NCBI GenBank assembly: GCA_934394435.1
Contig: CAKRRN010000007.1
Coordinates: 16,995 to 80,994, forward strand
Direction: 5' to 3'
DNA length: 64,000 bases
Source: an uncultured Bacteroidaceae bacterium
GTDB taxonomy: Bacteria > Bacteroidota > Bacteroidia > Bacteroidales > Bacteroidaceae
Within the stretch, counting starts at the first letter, position 1; each line of letters begins with the position of its first letter. The translations under genes and the position numbers were made by a program. This document shows positions 34,912-44,614 of the stretch, piece after piece. The notes under the pieces are model-generated. The model was not told the DNA's origin. It ran no database searches and worked only from the letters and a program-made list of their open reading frames with translations.

Positions 34912-35736
34912 TTACTTATTGCATCTTTCGATAATATACTTGTTGGACTGCTTCTTAGGAGCACGAGTCTTAAGGCCCTTTGCATACAGACCCTTACGTG
35001 AACGGGGATGTCCACCAGACTGACGTCCTTCACCACCACCCATGGGATGGTCATGTGGATTCATCACAACACCACGGTTATGAGGACGTCGACCCAACCA
35101 GCGTGAGCGACCAGCTTTACCGGAGCTCTCCAATGCATGATCTGAGTTACCAACACTACCCACAGTAGCTTTGCAAGCACTGAGTATCTGACGTGTTTCA
35201 CCAGAAGGCAACTTAATCACACAATAACGACCCTCACGGGAAGTCAGCTGAGCGAAGTTACCAGCGGAGCGAACAAGAAGTGCGCCCTGACCTGGACGAA
35301 GTTCAATGTTATGGATCACTGTACCCACAGGAATGTTCTGCAAGGGCAGAGCATTACCCACTTCAGGCGCAGCGTCAGCACCACTCATCACAGTGGCACC
35401 CACCTTCAATCCATTGGGAGCAATAATATAACGTTTTTCACCGTCTGCGTAAAACAAAAGAGCGATACGAGCCGAACGGTTCGGGTCATATTCAATTGTT
35501 TTAACCACAGCAGGCACACCATCCTTCTCGCGACGGAAATCTACAAGACGGAACTTTCTCTTGTGACCCCCACCGATATAGCGCATTGTCATTTTACCAG
35601 TATGGTTACGACCACCTGTTGAGCGCTTACCGTATACGAGAGACTTCTCAGGTACCGATGCAGTAATCTCTTCGAAGGTACCTATAATTTTGTGTCTTTG
35701 GCCCGGAGTTGTGGGCTTAAATTTGCGTACTGCCAT
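34912..35736 (-). CDS. rplB: 50S ribosomal protein L2
   Basis: A 274-residue L2 needed for peptidyl transferase activity: [20 protein letters not shown], and the conserved C-terminal region [20 protein letters not shown] containing the catalytically important His. 6 nt after rplW. Confidence 0.98.
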   Translation of the reverse strand: MAVRKFKPTTPGQRHKIIGTFEEITASVPEKSLVYGKRSTGGRNHTGKMTMRYIGGGHKRKFRLVDFRREKDGVPAVVKTIEYDPNRSARIALLFYADGEKRYIIAPNGLKVGATVMSGADAAPEVGNALPLQNIPVGTVIHNIELRPGQGALLVRSAGNFAQLTSREGRYCVIKLPSGETRQILSACKATVGSVGNSDHALESSGKAGRSRWLGRRPHNRGVVMNPHDHPMGGGEGRQSGGHPRSRKGLYAKGLKTRAPKKQSNKYIIERCNK

Positions 35737-35742
35737 CTTTTA

Positions 35743-36033
35743 TCAAATGTTGCTATAGAAATCGATAACATCGCCTTCTTTAAGGGTTACGATAGCCTTT
35801 TTGAAAGCGTTGGTGCGGCCTTTAATAAGACCAGAGCGAGTATAACGGCTCTTATTCTTGCCAGCGTAAACACATGTATTTACAGCAGTGACAGTCACAT
35901 TGTACTGAGCCTCCACCTCTTTCTTAATTTCAACCTTGTTGGCATCAGGACGCACAATGAAGCCATATTTATTCTGCTTCTCTGTGATAGCGGTCATCTT
36001 CTCAGTGACCAGCGGCTTAATGATATATCCCAT
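35743..36033 (-). CDS. rplW: 50S ribosomal protein L23
   Basis: A 96-residue tunnel-exit protein that docks trigger factor and SRP (IIKPLVTEKMTAITEKQNKY; IKKEVEAQYNVTVTAVNTCV). Complete. Confidence 0.96.
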   Translation of the reverse strand: MGYIIKPLVTEKMTAITEKQNKYGFIVRPDANKVEIKKEVEAQYNVTVTAVNTCVYAGKNKSRYTRSGLIKGRTNAFKKAIVTLKEGDVIDFYSNI

Positions 36034-36051
36034 AATAGTTGTTTCGACTCT

Positions 36052-36681
36052 TTATTTATTCAAGTTACCGTCAACCACGCTGAGCGAACCTTCTGTCATA
36101 ACCAACACATCTGCATTGATAACTTTGTAAGTATTCAGTGCAGCAGCAGGTATAACATTGATACGCTCTATGTTACGAGCAGACAAATTTACAAACTTAT
36201 TATTACTTGGCATAACAAAGAGCACCTTCTTGCCAGAAATTTTAAGATTATTTAAGACTTCTACCATAGATTTTGTCTTTGGAGCCTCAAAAGCAAAGTC
36301 TTCAACAACCATAATGGCATTATCTTGTGCCTTATAAGAAAGAGCTGATTTACGAGCTAAAACACGAACTTTCTTATTCAATTTGAAACCATAGTCTCTG
36401 GGCTGGGGACCAAACACGCGGCCACCACCTATCAGCACAGGAGAATTGATGTCACCACGACGGGCACCACCACCACCTTTCTGACGACCCAACTTACGCG
36501 TAGAACCACTAACTTCGCTTCTTTCCTTAGCCTTAGCTGTACCCTGACGCTGATTAGCCAGCAACAGCTTTACGTCCAGATAGATAGCGTGGTCATTGGG
36601 AGTAATGCCGTACACAGCATCGTTCAGAGAAACCTTACGACCAGTTTCCTGACCCTTAATATTCAATACACTAACTTCCAT
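36052..36681 (-). CDS. rplD: 50S ribosomal protein L4
   Basis: A 209-residue L4 from ATG 36681 ([19 protein letters not shown]). The tunnel loop includes [20 protein letters not shown]. Its start overlaps the rplC stop by one base. In E. coli L4 represses the S10 operon; the leader here has not been shown to do so. Confidence 0.96.
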   Translation of the reverse strand: MEVSVLNIKGQETGRKVSLNDAVYGITPNDHAIYLDVKLLLANQRQGTAKAKERSEVSGSTRKLGRQKGGGGARRGDINSPVLIGGGRVFGPQPRDYGFKLNKKVRVLARKSALSYKAQDNAIMVVEDFAFEAPKTKSMVEVLNNLKISGKKVLFVMPSNNKFVNLSARNIERINVIPAAALNTYKVINADVLVMTEGSLSVVDGNLNK

Positions 36682-37298
36682 CACTTCAAAACGCTTACGA
36701 TTGAACCTTTGTAACCAGGAACACTACCCTTAATAAGAAGGAGATTGTGTTCGGGAATTACCTTTAATACTTGCAGATTATGAGTGGTGACACGCTCATT
36801 ACCCATCTGTCCACCCATACGCATACCCTTGAAAACCTTTGCTGGGTATGAACATGCACCGATAGAACCGGGTTTGCGTAGACGGTCATCCTGACCATGA
36901 GTGCTCTGACCTACACCACCAAAACCATGACGTTTCACAACACCCTGGAAACCGTGGCCCTTGGAAGTAGCGATTACATCTACAAACGCAGCATCAGCAA
37001 ACAGGTCTACCGTAACGGTATCACCCAGATTGAGCTCCTGCGTAAAACCTGTGAACTCGGCCAAGTATCTCTTGGCTGTCACACCTGCCTTAGCGAAGTG
37101 ACCCTTCATAGGAGCAGTCACGTTTTTCTCTTTGGCATCATCAAAGCCGAGCTGAACAGCCTTATAGCCATCCTTCTCTACGCTTTTCAACTGAGTGACA
37201 ACACAAGGACCCAATTCGATAACAGTGCATGGTACATTCTTACCCTCGGCACTGAAAACGGAAGTCATTCCGATTTTCTTTCCTAATAATCCTGGCAT
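36681..37298 (-). CDS. rplC: 50S ribosomal protein L3
   Basis: A 205-residue L3 starting at ATG 37298 ([20 protein letters not shown]); the frame is open to 37346 but that would overlap rpsJ. The central extension includes [20 protein letters not shown] and [20 protein letters not shown]. Confidence 0.96.
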   Translation of the reverse strand: MPGLLGKKIGMTSVFSAEGKNVPCTVIELGPCVVTQLKSVEKDGYKAVQLGFDDAKEKNVTAPMKGHFAKAGVTAKRYLAEFTGFTQELNLGDTVTVDLFADAAFVDVIATSKGHGFQGVVKRHGFGGVGQSTHGQDDRLRKPGSIGACSYPAKVFKGMRMGGQMGNERVTTHNLQVLKVIPEHNLLLIKGSVPGYKGSIVSVLK

Positions 37299-37329
37299 TT
37301 CTCTTATTGTTAAATAATTCTGTTGTACA

Positions 37330-37635
37330 TCAAACCTTAATCTCAACCTCTACACCACTAGGCAACTCGAGCTTCATCAAAGCATCTACTGTTTTCTCTG
37401 TTGAGCTGTAGATGTCGATAAGACGCTTATAAGAACTCAGTTCGAACTGCTCGCGGCTCTTTTTGTTTACGAAGGTAGAACGGTTTACTGTGAAGATTCT
37501 CTTTCGTGTGGGCAAGGGTATTGGACCGCTAACGATAGCACCAGTAACCTTTACTGTCTTCACGATTTTTTCTGCAGACTTATCAACCAAATTGTGGTCA
37601 TAAGACTTCAGCTTAATTCTGATTTTCTGACTCAT
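37330..37635 (-). CDS. rpsJ: 30S ribosomal protein S10
   Basis: A 101-residue S10 ([40 protein letters not shown]). First gene of the S10 part; in other bacteria it also takes part in transcription antitermination with NusB. A stable hairpin lies between it and fusA. Confidence 0.97.
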   Translation of the reverse strand: MSQKIRIKLKSYDHNLVDKSAEKIVKTVKVTGAIVSGPIPLPTRKRIFTVNRSTFVNKKSREQFELSSYKRLIDIYSSTEKTVDALMKLELPSGVEVEIKV

Positions 37636-37656
37636 TTTATTTTTTAATTATATTAT

Positions 37657-37711
37657 GTAAGAGAAGAGGGTCGGTAAAGAGTCATTCGCTTACCCAACTC
37701 TCTTCTCTTAC
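37657..37711 (-). promoter_or_regulatory. Intercistronic hairpin between fusA and rpsJ
   Basis: Perfect 12-bp stem GTAAGAGAAGAG (37657-37668) / CTCTTCTCTTAC (37700-37711) with a smaller stem GGTAA/TTACC inside. On the minus strand it is followed by A/T-rich sequence but no proper T run, so it could be an attenuator, a processing site or a leaky terminator separating the str and S10 parts. Confidence 0.6.
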
Positions 37712-37721
37712 CATTCTTTTA

Positions 37722-39839
37722 TTATACCAAGTCTACACGACCCTTGATTTCCTCAAGCACAGTCTTAGCGATACCTGCACTTACGGGAGCGTGATGGTCA
37801 TATGTCATTGAACTTGTGGCACGACCTGAAGTGATGGTACGCAGTGCGGTCACATAGCCAAACATCTCTGCCAGAGGCACCATTGCTTTCACCAAACGTG
37901 CACCAGTACGAGTGGTATCCATACCCTCTACCTGACCACGACGTTTGTTCAAGTCACCAATCACATCACCCATGTTCTCTTCGGGAGTAACCACTTCGAG
38001 ACGCATGATGGGCTCCATCAGCACAGGCTTTGCCTTAGCGCAACATGCCTTATATGCCATCTGGGCTGCCAATTCGAAGGAGAGCTGATCTGAGTCTACG
38101 GGATGGAAGCTACCATCCAGCAGCTCAACTTTCAGACTATCCATGGGGAATCCACCCAAAATACCATTCTTCATAGCATTTTCGAAGCCCTTCTGAACAG
38201 AAGGAATGAATTCCTTAGGAATATTACCGCCAGTTACCTTGTTGATGAACTGCAGGCCACCTTCCTTGTAATCCTCGTCCACGGGACCCAAATTAACGAT
38301 AATGTCAGCGAACTTACCGCGACCACCAGACTGTTTCTTGTATACCTCACGGTGATTAACAGTTGTTGTCACAGCCTCCTTGTAGTTCACCTGAGGCTTA
38401 CCCTGGTTACATTCAACCTTGAACTCACGCTTCAGACGATCAATGATAATATCCAAGTGAAGCTCACCCATACCAGAGATCACAGTCTGACCGCTCTGTT
38501 CATCAGTACGAACTGTAAATGTGGGATCCTCTTCAGCCAGCTTAGCCAAGCCATTGCTCAACTTATCCAAGTCCTTCTGTGTCTTTGGCTCTACTGCGAT
38601 ACCGATAACGGGATCAGGGAAATCCATAGACTCAAGTACGATAGGAGCATCCTCATCTGCCAATGTATCACCTGTGTGAACGTCCTTGAAACCAACACCA
38701 GCACCGATATCACCAGCGCTAATCACATCAACGGGATTCTGGTGATTAGAATGCATCTGGAACAGACGACTTACACGCTCCTTCTTACCAGAACGTACAT
38801 TGTAAATATATGAACCAGACTCTATCTTACCAGAATAAACACGGAAGAATGTCAAGCGACCCATATAGGGGTCTGTAGCAATTTTGAACACCAAGGCTGC
38901 AGTCTTCTCATCTTCGTCTGGTCTGCGATCCTCTTCTTCACCTGTATCGGGATTCTTACCAACGATATTGGGAGTATCCAAGGGAGAAGGCAAGAACATG
39001 CACACATAGTCGAGCAATGTCTGCACACCTTTATTCTTAAATGAAGAGCCACATGTCATTGGCACGATATCCAGAGCAAGTGTACCCTTACGAATAGCGG
39101 CAATGATCTCCTCTGTAGTAACAGAATCGGGATCCTCAAAATACTTCTCCATGAGTGCTTCATCCTGTTCAGCAGCCTGTTCTACCAACTTTGCACGCCA
39201 CTCATCGCACTCTGCCTGTAGCTCTGCAGGGATATCATCCACCTCATAGTCAGCACCCATTGTCTCGTCATGCCACAGGATAGCCTTCATACGCAGCAGG
39301 TCAACAATACCCTTGAAGCTTTCCTCTGCACCAATGGGCACAGCGAGAACAACAGGGTTAGCGCCCAACACATCCTTCATCTGGCGAACCACTTCGAAGA
39401 AGTCTGCACCAGAGCGGTCCATCTTGTTTACATAGCCGATACGAGGCACATTGTACTTATCAGCCTGACGCCATACGGTCTCAGACTGAGGCTCAACACC
39501 ACCTACAGCGCAATATGTAGCCACAGCACCATCCAACACACGCAGTGAGCGCTCCACCTCAGCGGTAAAGTCCACGTGTCCCGGAGTATCAATCAAGTTA
39601 AACTTATACTTATTGCCATTATAGTTCCAGTAGGCTGTTGTTGCAGCAGAGGTAATGGTAATACCACGCTCTTGCTCCTGCTCCATCCAGTCCATGGTGG
39701 CAGCGCCCTCATGCACCTCTCCGATCTTATGAGTCTTTCCAGTATAGAAAAGAATACGCTCCGACGTTGTTGTTTTACCGGCGTCAATATGCGCCATAAT
39801 GCCGAAGTTGCGAGTCAAATGAAGATCTTGCTTTGCCAT
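37722..39839 (-). CDS. fusA: Elongation factor G
   Basis: A 705-residue translocation GTPase. G1 is [16 protein letters not shown]3 [13 protein letters not shown]4 VNKMDR; domains II-V follow, ending with the conserved [17 protein letters not shown] region. Standard length for EF-G1. No tuf gene follows, unlike the E. coli str operon. Confidence 0.98.
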   Translation of the reverse strand: MAKQDLHLTRNFGIMAHIDAGKTTTSERILFYTGKTHKIGEVHEGAATMDWMEQEQERGITITSAATTAYWNYNGNKYKFNLIDTPGHVDFTAEVERSLRVLDGAVATYCAVGGVEPQSETVWRQADKYNVPRIGYVNKMDRSGADFFEVVRQMKDVLGANPVVLAVPIGAEESFKGIVDLLRMKAILWHDETMGADYEVDDIPAELQAECDEWRAKLVEQAAEQDEALMEKYFEDPDSVTTEEIIAAIRKGTLALDIVPMTCGSSFKNKGVQTLLDYVCMFLPSPLDTPNIVGKNPDTGEEEDRRPDEDEKTAALVFKIATDPYMGRLTFFRVYSGKIESGSYIYNVRSGKKERVSRLFQMHSNHQNPVDVISAGDIGAGVGFKDVHTGDTLADEDAPIVLESMDFPDPVIGIAVEPKTQKDLDKLSNGLAKLAEEDPTFTVRTDEQSGQTVISGMGELHLDIIIDRLKREFKVECNQGKPQVNYKEAVTTTVNHREVYKKQSGGRGKFADIIVNLGPVDEDYKEGGLQFINKVTGGNIPKEFIPSVQKGFENAMKNGILGGFPMDSLKVELLDGSFHPVDSDQLSFELAAQMAYKACCAKAKPVLMEPIMRLEVVTPEENMGDVIGDLNKRRGQVEGMDTTRTGARLVKAMVPLAEMFGYVTALRTITSGRATSSMTYDHHAPVSAGIAKTVLEEIKGRVDLV

Positions 39840-39858
39840 TGTATGAACTTATATAAGA

Positions 39859-40335
39859 TTAGAAACGGAAGTGTGCAAATGCACGGTTTGCCTCTGCCAT
39901 GCGGTGCATATCCTCTTTACGCTTGAATGCGCCACCCTGCTCGTTGTATGCATCCATGATTTCTGCTGCCAATTTATCAGCCATAGTCTTGCCACCACGC
40001 TTACGCGCAAAGGCAATCATATTCTTCATAGACACACTCTCCTTACGGTCGGGACGTATTTCTGTTGGAACCTGGAATGTTGCACCACCAATACGACGGC
40101 TCTTAACCTCTACCTGTGGAGTAATCTTATCCAGAGCTTCCTTCCAGATTGTCAGAGAATCTTTCTCCTCACTAGCCATCTTGTTCTTCACGATTTCCAG
40201 AGCACCATAAAAAATCTCATAAGAGATGCTCTTCTTTCCATCATACATCAGATGGTTAACGAACTTGGATACTTTCACATCGCCAAAAACGGGATCGGGA
40301 AGTACCAAACGCTTCTTTGGTTTTGCTTTACGCAT
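39859..40335 (-). CDS. rpsG: 30S ribosomal protein S7
   Basis: A 158-residue S7, organiser of the 30S head ([61 protein letters not shown] minus its last residue). 20 nt before fusA. Confidence 0.97.
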   Translation of the reverse strand: MRKAKPKKRLVLPDPVFGDVKVSKFVNHLMYDGKKSISYEIFYGALEIVKNKMASEEKDSLTIWKEALDKITPQVEVKSRRIGGATFQVPTEIRPDRKESVSMKNMIAFARKRGGKTMADKLAAEIMDAYNEQGGAFKRKEDMHRMAEANRAFAHFRF

Positions 40336-40468
40336 GTTTGATTTGTTTTTGTGTTTAGGGCTGCATTCTCGCGTTCTTCAACATCCACACCAGGAAGTTT
40401 ACTCAACCTTATCTTACAACCAAAAACAAAATTAAGAAATTATTATTTCCCTATCGCATTAAAGAAAA

Positions 40469-40852
40469 TTACTTCTTACCTGCCTTAGGACGCTTTGCAC
40501 CATACTTACTACGGCGCTGTGTTCTATTAGCCACACCAGCGGTATCCAATGTACCACGAACGATGTGATAACGTACACCAGGAAGATCCTTCACACGGCC
40601 ACCACGCACCAGCACAATACTGTGCTCCTGCAGATTGTGTCCCTCTCCGGGAATGTAACTGTTGACCTCCTTAGAGTTGGTCAGTCGCACACGAGCGACC
40701 TTTCTCATTGCTGAGTTAGGCTTTTTAGGTGTCGTAGTGTAAACACGAACACATACGCCACGACGCTGAGGACAGCTATCCAAAGCGGGGCTCTTGCTCT
40801 TGTCTACCAACACGGTACGGCCTTTTCTTACCAATTGTTGAATTGTAGGCAT
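40469..40852 (-). CDS. rpsL: 30S ribosomal protein S12
   Basis: A 127-residue decoding-centre protein ([57 protein letters not shown]). The streptomycin-site lysines (in TPKKPNS and VKDLPG) are of the sensitive type. First gene of the block; the gap to rpsG is 133 nt. Confidence 0.97.
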   Translation of the reverse strand: MPTIQQLVRKGRTVLVDKSKSPALDSCPQRRGVCVRVYTTTPKKPNSAMRKVARVRLTNSKEVNSYIPGEGHNLQEHSIVLVRGGRVKDLPGVRYHIVRGTLDTAGVANRTQRRSKYGAKRPKAGKK

Positions 40853-40932
40853 TTTGTTTTGTTTTTATTATTATTGTATTATATATATATCGAATTCATT
40901 GATGAACGGGTATAATATGCCCATTCGGGGTG

Positions 40933-40940
40933 CAAAGGTA
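40933..40940 (-). promoter_or_regulatory. -7 box of the ribosomal block promoter
   Basis: TACCTTTG on the minus strand, 81 nt before the rpsL start. The -33 region reads TGTGG about 20 nt upstream rather than TTTG, so the upstream box is weak. This may be the main promoter of the whole 18-kb block. Confidence 0.65.
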
Positions 40941-41099
40941 CTAATTTTCTTTCTTTCCACATCATTTTTTCTTGGAATTTATTGCATCTCAACAAATTTT
41001 GTTTGTTTATGACAATTATAAAACATCTCAAGATACCCTTAAACGGTCCGTCGAAAAAGAATTATTTCTCATTATATATAATATACGCGCACGCGAGAC

Positions 41100-41131
41100 T
41101 TGGCACAAATAACGACTTTTCTTTAACTTTG
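41100..41131 (+). promoter_or_regulatory. Promoter of the GH16 gene
   Basis: TTG (41100-41102), 21-nt spacer, TAACTTTG (41124-41131), 29 nt before the ATG; the leader ends in ACAGAAAGAAAA, A-rich without a Shine-Dalgarno sequence. Confidence 0.78.
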
Positions 41132-41160
41132 TACCAAACATATACAAAACAGAAAGAAAA

Positions 41161-41997
41161 ATGAAAGATAGACAGACTGCGACAAACGGACTTCTAAAAG
41201 TATGCATCTGCATGTTACTCACATTTTCTCTATCCACATATACATGTCATGCTCTCAAGAGAAAATACAAACTCATATGGAAAGAAGACTTTCGGAGTAG
41301 CTCATGTATCGGAACAGATTGGAGTAAGATTCCCAGAGGGGGATCAGACTGGAATCGACACATGTCTGATGACAGCAGACTTTACAATGTACAAGGAGGT
41401 AAACTCATCTTGCGTGGCAAAGCCAATGATGGAAGTTTTGTATTCCAAGGAAAACCAGATACCGCGCAATTTGTCACAGGCGGATTGTACACCAAGGGCA
41501 AAAGGCACATCGAATACGGCAAGGTGGAGATTCGTGCCAAATTAGGTTGTGCCCAAGGAGCATGGCCTGCCTTTTGGATGCTTCCCGAAAAAGGAGGCTG
41601 GCCAGACGGAGGAGAAATAGACATCATGGAACATCTCAACCACGACAGCATAGCCTATCAGACTGTGCACTCCCACTACACCTATATTCTAAAAGAAGAT
41701 AGAAATCCTCCACACGGAAGCACGGGGCGTATCTTACCAAACAGATTCAACATCTATTCCGTAGAGATTCTGCCGGACAGTCTCGTCTTCTCGATCAACA
41801 AGCGGAAGACATTCTCCTATCCACGCATCAACACCAACAAGCTCGGTCAATATCCTTTTGGTCTACCCTTCTACCTTCTCATCGACATGCAACTCGGCGG
41901 GAACTGGGTAGGTAAAGTACAGAAAGAGGAACTACCCGTAGAGATGGAGATTGACTGGGTAAAGATGTATAAGTTGAAGTCCAATACACTTCAATAA
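41161..41997 (+). CDS. Endo-beta-glucanase, glycoside hydrolase family 16
   Basis: A 278-residue secreted GH16 enzyme (laminarinase/lichenase type). The catalytic motif is intact at residues 152-157: E-I-D-I-M-E, with Glu152 nucleophile, Asp154 and Glu157 acid/base. Other marks: signal segment LLKVCICMLLTFSLSTYTCHA (residues 11-31), YGKVEIRAKLGCAQGAWPAF, WMLPEKGGWPDGG, and the closing LIDMQLGGNWVG. The linkage (beta-1,3 or mixed beta-1,3-1,4) cannot be decided from sequence alone, though the four-residue EIDIME spacing is the bulged form common in laminarinases. Single domain, orphan gene, own promoter. Confidence 0.92.
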   Translation: MKDRQTATNGLLKVCICMLLTFSLSTYTCHALKRKYKLIWKEDFRSSSCIGTDWSKIPRGGSDWNRHMSDDSRLYNVQGGKLILRGKANDGSFVFQGKPDTAQFVTGGLYTKGKRHIEYGKVEIRAKLGCAQGAWPAFWMLPEKGGWPDGGEIDIMEHLNHDSIAYQTVHSHYTYILKEDRNPPHGSTGRILPNRFNIYSVEILPDSLVFSINKRKTFSYPRINTNKLGQYPFGLPFYLLIDMQLGGNWVGKVQKEELPVEMEIDWVKMYKLKSNTLQ

Positions 41998-42040
41998 GAA
42001 TACACCGCAAGGGAGAAAAACATGACTCAGGAAAAATGGC

Positions 42041-42122
42041 TCACCCGATAGACCAGGGGGAGTTCCGAACACAATTCACAGACATAACCTGTACTTATAA
42101 GCCAGCTTGCTTGCCTATACAG
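42041..42122. repeat. Interspersed 80-nt repeat, copy 2
   Basis: Same orientation as copy 1 at 22711-22793; shared blocks include TCACCCGATA.ACCA.GGGGAG and CATAACCTGTACTTATAAGCC (first copy CGTAACCTGTACTTATAAGCC, here cited without the last base). Differences are scattered substitutions. Confidence 0.75.
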
Positions 42123-42149
42123 AGCTCCATACGAAAACGGCTCTACTGA

Positions 42150-42190
42150 TTTTCCTAGTTGGAGAAAAATATTTTCCCAGTTAGAAAAAA
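42150..42190. repeat. TTTTCCCAGTTGGAGAAAA repeat, two copies
   Basis: Two successive units of TTTTCCTAGTTGGAGAAAAA / TTTTCCCAGTTAGAAAAAA, matching three units at 54290-54356. Each unit is a loose palindrome with T and A runs at the ends. Confidence 0.75.
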
Positions 42191-42295
42191 AGAAAAGGAC
42201 TATTATAATCTACTATTACCGTTTTACAAGATAGATAGTGCGTATACCTTTTACTGTTTATACAGAGAGAAAATGTATCTACGGAAATCATAATA

Positions 42296-42480
42296 AAAGT
42301 CACCCTAAAAAAAGTAATACGGCTTCAATAACCAATGAAGTCGTATTACTTGAGCTTTGAATACTATATTACTTGTCCATCGAATATTTAACACTTAATA
42401 CTTATTACTTTCTATACTCCCTCACCCTCCATCCTTACTTATGAAAAACAGTTGCCTTTATTAGTCTGCCCCACGAAATT
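42296..42480. repeat. GTAATAC repeat block with hairpin, 42-kb copy
   Basis: Contains the stem AAGTAATACGGCTTCA / TGAAGTCGTATTACTT (42311-42350, one mismatch) and then segments homologous in order to 19185-19290. The hairpin could terminate transcription on either strand. Confidence 0.55.
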
Positions 42481-42716
42481 CTGGCTGTACATAATTCTAT
42501 ATTTCACCCCTCACCTTGGTTTATCGGGTGAACTGGAATTAGAACTTGATGATTGATTTTGGTATAAAAAGAGGAATGTGGTTGACTACACAGATTATGA
42601 AGCCAACTCCTTTTAGGGTTCAGTAGAGATTTCCCCCACTGAATTCCTACTAAGCCATAAACATCCCGAAACCTCAAAACGGGAACCTGACAAGACGGAA
42701 GTTGCATAAACACGCC

Positions 42717-42795
42717 TCCTAAGATACTTTGGAAAGTATCCTAAGATACTTGACAAACTATCCTAAGATACTTGGCCAAGTATCTTAGGATACTA
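42717..42795. repeat. Tandem 22-bp palindromic repeat, second locus
   Basis: Three units of GATACTTnnnnAAGTATCCTAA (with small changes) and a partial fourth, ending 26 nt from the stop of the lipoprotein gene. Same unit and same gene-end position as at 6299-6372. Confidence 0.85.
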
Positions 42796-42820
42796 TAAAC
42801 ACACCTCCGAACAAAGAAAA

Positions 42821-43456
42821 TCAGAGTCCCAAATTCTTCTTAGCTTTTGTTGCTGCATTCTGAATAGCCTCGTCAGCCTTCTCATTCGCTTTATTTACAA
42901 CCTCGTCTACCTTCTCGTTAGCCTTACCCTTTGCATCCTCCACAGCTCTGTCCGCTGCCGACTTAACATCGGTCTGTACCTTTTCTGTTACTTCACTGGC
43001 AGCTTGCTTTGCAGCAGCGGCATCAGATTTAACGGCAGCCTTTCCATTCCGCACGGTCTGTTCTGCGTTAGTAGGCAAATTCTTCACAACCTCCAACAAG
43101 CCATCCACAGTAACCGTATTGACATCCAATTCCTTCAGCTTGGTGGCATTTGCATCTACAAAAGCTTTTATCTGACTGGCATACTTCTGTGCAGTTTCCT
43201 GATTACCGCTCTCCAACGCCTTCTGAGCCTCTTGTACCGCCTGTTCTATTGCCGAACTCATCTGAACAGCATCGTTGTCCTGCAGTTTATCTGTCAGTAC
43301 TGTTTGAATATCTGTTACCGAATCCGTTTCCTCCAAGGTTGCAACAGTATCGATAGACAAAGAATCCTCTTCGGCAACTTTACCTCCCGTATTTCCACCA
43401 CAGGAAGACAGCATAGAAACAGCCATTATGGCCGCCACAGAAAATACCTTTTTCAT
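42821..43456 (-). CDS. Lipoprotein with long helical Ala/Lys-rich domain
   Basis: A 211-residue protein with a lipoprotein signal (MKKVFSVAAIMAVSMLSS then Cys19, followed by GGN). After an acidic linker, the mature chain is a helical region (AIEQAVQEAQKALESGNQET; QKYASQIKAFVDANATKLKEL) and a repetitive tail rich in Ala, Lys, Glu and Val (VEDAKGKANEKVDEVVNKAN) that resembles apolipoprotein- or LEA-like amphipathic helices. No enzyme motif. Because the residue after Cys is Gly, export to the surface (which needs an acidic signal after Cys in this phylum) is not indicated. Function unknown; a spacer or envelope-tethering role is possible. Confidence 0.75.
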   Translation of the reverse strand: MKKVFSVAAIMAVSMLSSCGGNTGGKVAEEDSLSIDTVATLEETDSVTDIQTVLTDKLQDNDAVQMSSAIEQAVQEAQKALESGNQETAQKYASQIKAFVDANATKLKELDVNTVTVDGLLEVVKNLPTNAEQTVRNGKAAVKSDAAAAKQAASEVTEKVQTDVKSAADRAVEDAKGKANEKVDEVVNKANEKADEAIQNAATKAKKNLGL

Positions 43457-43510
43457 CTTTTTATATTCTTTTACACATTAGCATCTAAGGAGCTTCCTAT
43501 ATTTTTATTC

Positions 43511-44584
43511 TCACTTCAGCACCTTTCTTACCCTTTTACCTTGTCGTATAAGATTGATCCCGTGTGTAGGGACCGTTCTTCTCAATCCGTCCGTTGAGTA
43601 GCACAACTGCGGAGCAGAAACATCCGAGCCAATCGTTTCCACGGACGTAGGAGCATCCCCCAATACAGGAACAACCATCGGAGCTGGAGACATACGCATA
43701 ATATTACCCGAACAGGAAACCGAGCCGATATACATACGCCTTGGATGGATATTCTCTTTGGAGTCATGTGCATGGAAGACAATGCGCAACTGCCCATCCT
43801 TATCCGTAAAGAGTGAATGATGTCCCGTTCCATATAGCCCATTCCAACGATGCAGGAACGGGCTATAAGAAGACTTGCTCCAGTTACCACGTGCTATATT
43901 GGCAGACAAAGCATAACCTACAGCATAATCCTGGCTCTGATAGTCGTTGGCAGAATAAGTAAGAAAATAGCGTATCCCCTGTTTGTAAACATTAGGACCC
44001 TCTGTCACCTTGCCCAATTTCAACTCCCATGAATCCGTAGCAGAAAGACACTTTTTGAGTGTGCCAGCCACAGGAGTAATACAGTCATCAGCCAATTTCA
44101 CTTGCCAAATGCAGTTGCCATCCGTAAACCGTACGAAAAAGAGATAAGCAGTGCCATCCGTATCAAAGAAAGCATGTGAATCAATACATTTCTCATTCTT
44201 CAGCAAGCTCTCCATCTGATAAGAGCCAACCTGCCGAAAGGGTCCCATGGGAGACTTGGCTGTAGCTGCATAAAGATGCTCGTTGGCAGAGTAATACATA
44301 ATATATTTATCGCCCACATGGTACACCTCAGGAGCCCAAAACCAGCGGCTCTCAGTTGTATTCGCTTTGTTCAGAGCCAGTCCTCTGTACTTCCAATACT
44401 TAAGATCCGTACTTGAATAGCAGCGTATGCCATCGGCATCATAGGTGCCATAAGCATAGTACGTGCCATTTTCCAGCAGAATATAAGGGTCTGCCAAAGG
44501 AATCTGACTCTTATCTGTTTGTGCCATGATAGGCAAACAGAAAATAGTCAACAGAATGGGCAAAACAACAAGGAATCTCTTCAT
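43511..44584 (-). CDS. Glycoside hydrolase family 43 enzyme
   Basis: A secreted five-bladed beta-propeller GH43 protein, 357 residues from ATG 44584 (signal MKRFLVVLPILLTIFCLPIM, then AQ). The three catalytic acids can be placed: base Asp32 in LADPYIL, the pKa-tuning Asp136 in CIDSHAFF and acid Glu195 in VTEGPNV. The family acts on arabinans or xylans (arabinofuranosidase/xylosidase); subfamily and substrate cannot be told by eye. An in-frame ATG at 44608 would add eight residues before the signal. The gene starts 31 nt from the alkaline phosphatase stop, so the two may be cotranscribed. Confidence 0.9.
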   Translation of the reverse strand: MKRFLVVLPILLTIFCLPIMAQTDKSQIPLADPYILLENGTYYAYGTYDADGIRCYSSTDLKYWKYRGLALNKANTTESRWFWAPEVYHVGDKYIMYYSANEHLYAATAKSPMGPFRQVGSYQMESLLKNEKCIDSHAFFDTDGTAYLFFVRFTDGNCIWQVKLADDCITPVAGTLKKCLSATDSWELKLGKVTEGPNVYKQGIRYFLTYSANDYQSQDYAVGYALSANIARGNWSKSSYSPFLHRWNGLYGTGHHSLFTDKDGQLRIVFHAHDSKENIHPRRMYIGSVSCSGNIMRMSPAPMVVPVLGDAPTSVETIGSDVSAPQLCYSTDGLRRTVPTHGINLIRQGKRVRKVLK

Positions 44585-44614
44585 ACTCATATCACAAAAA
44601 TAAAGCACAGCGCA

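Larger units (their letters stand above)
40853..41160. other. Divergent intergenic region rpsL / GH16 gene
   Basis: About 308 nt holding the promoters of the ribosomal block (minus) and of the GH16 gene (plus), with A/T-rich sequence and an ATATATAATATACGCGCACG stretch between. No gene is seen, and no rpoC or DUF3467 gene lies upstream of rpsL. Confidence 0.75.
41998..42820. other. Intergenic repeat island, no gene
   Basis: About 820 nt without a credible gene, composed largely of repeats found elsewhere in the window: the 80-nt repeat (42041-42122), TTTTCCCAGTTGGAG copies (42150-42190), the GTAATAC block (42296-42480), an inverted bit of the 80-nt repeat (42514-42532), a weak match to the coding relic (42537-42572) and the 22-bp palindromic repeat (42717-42795). 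Confidence 0.82.
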
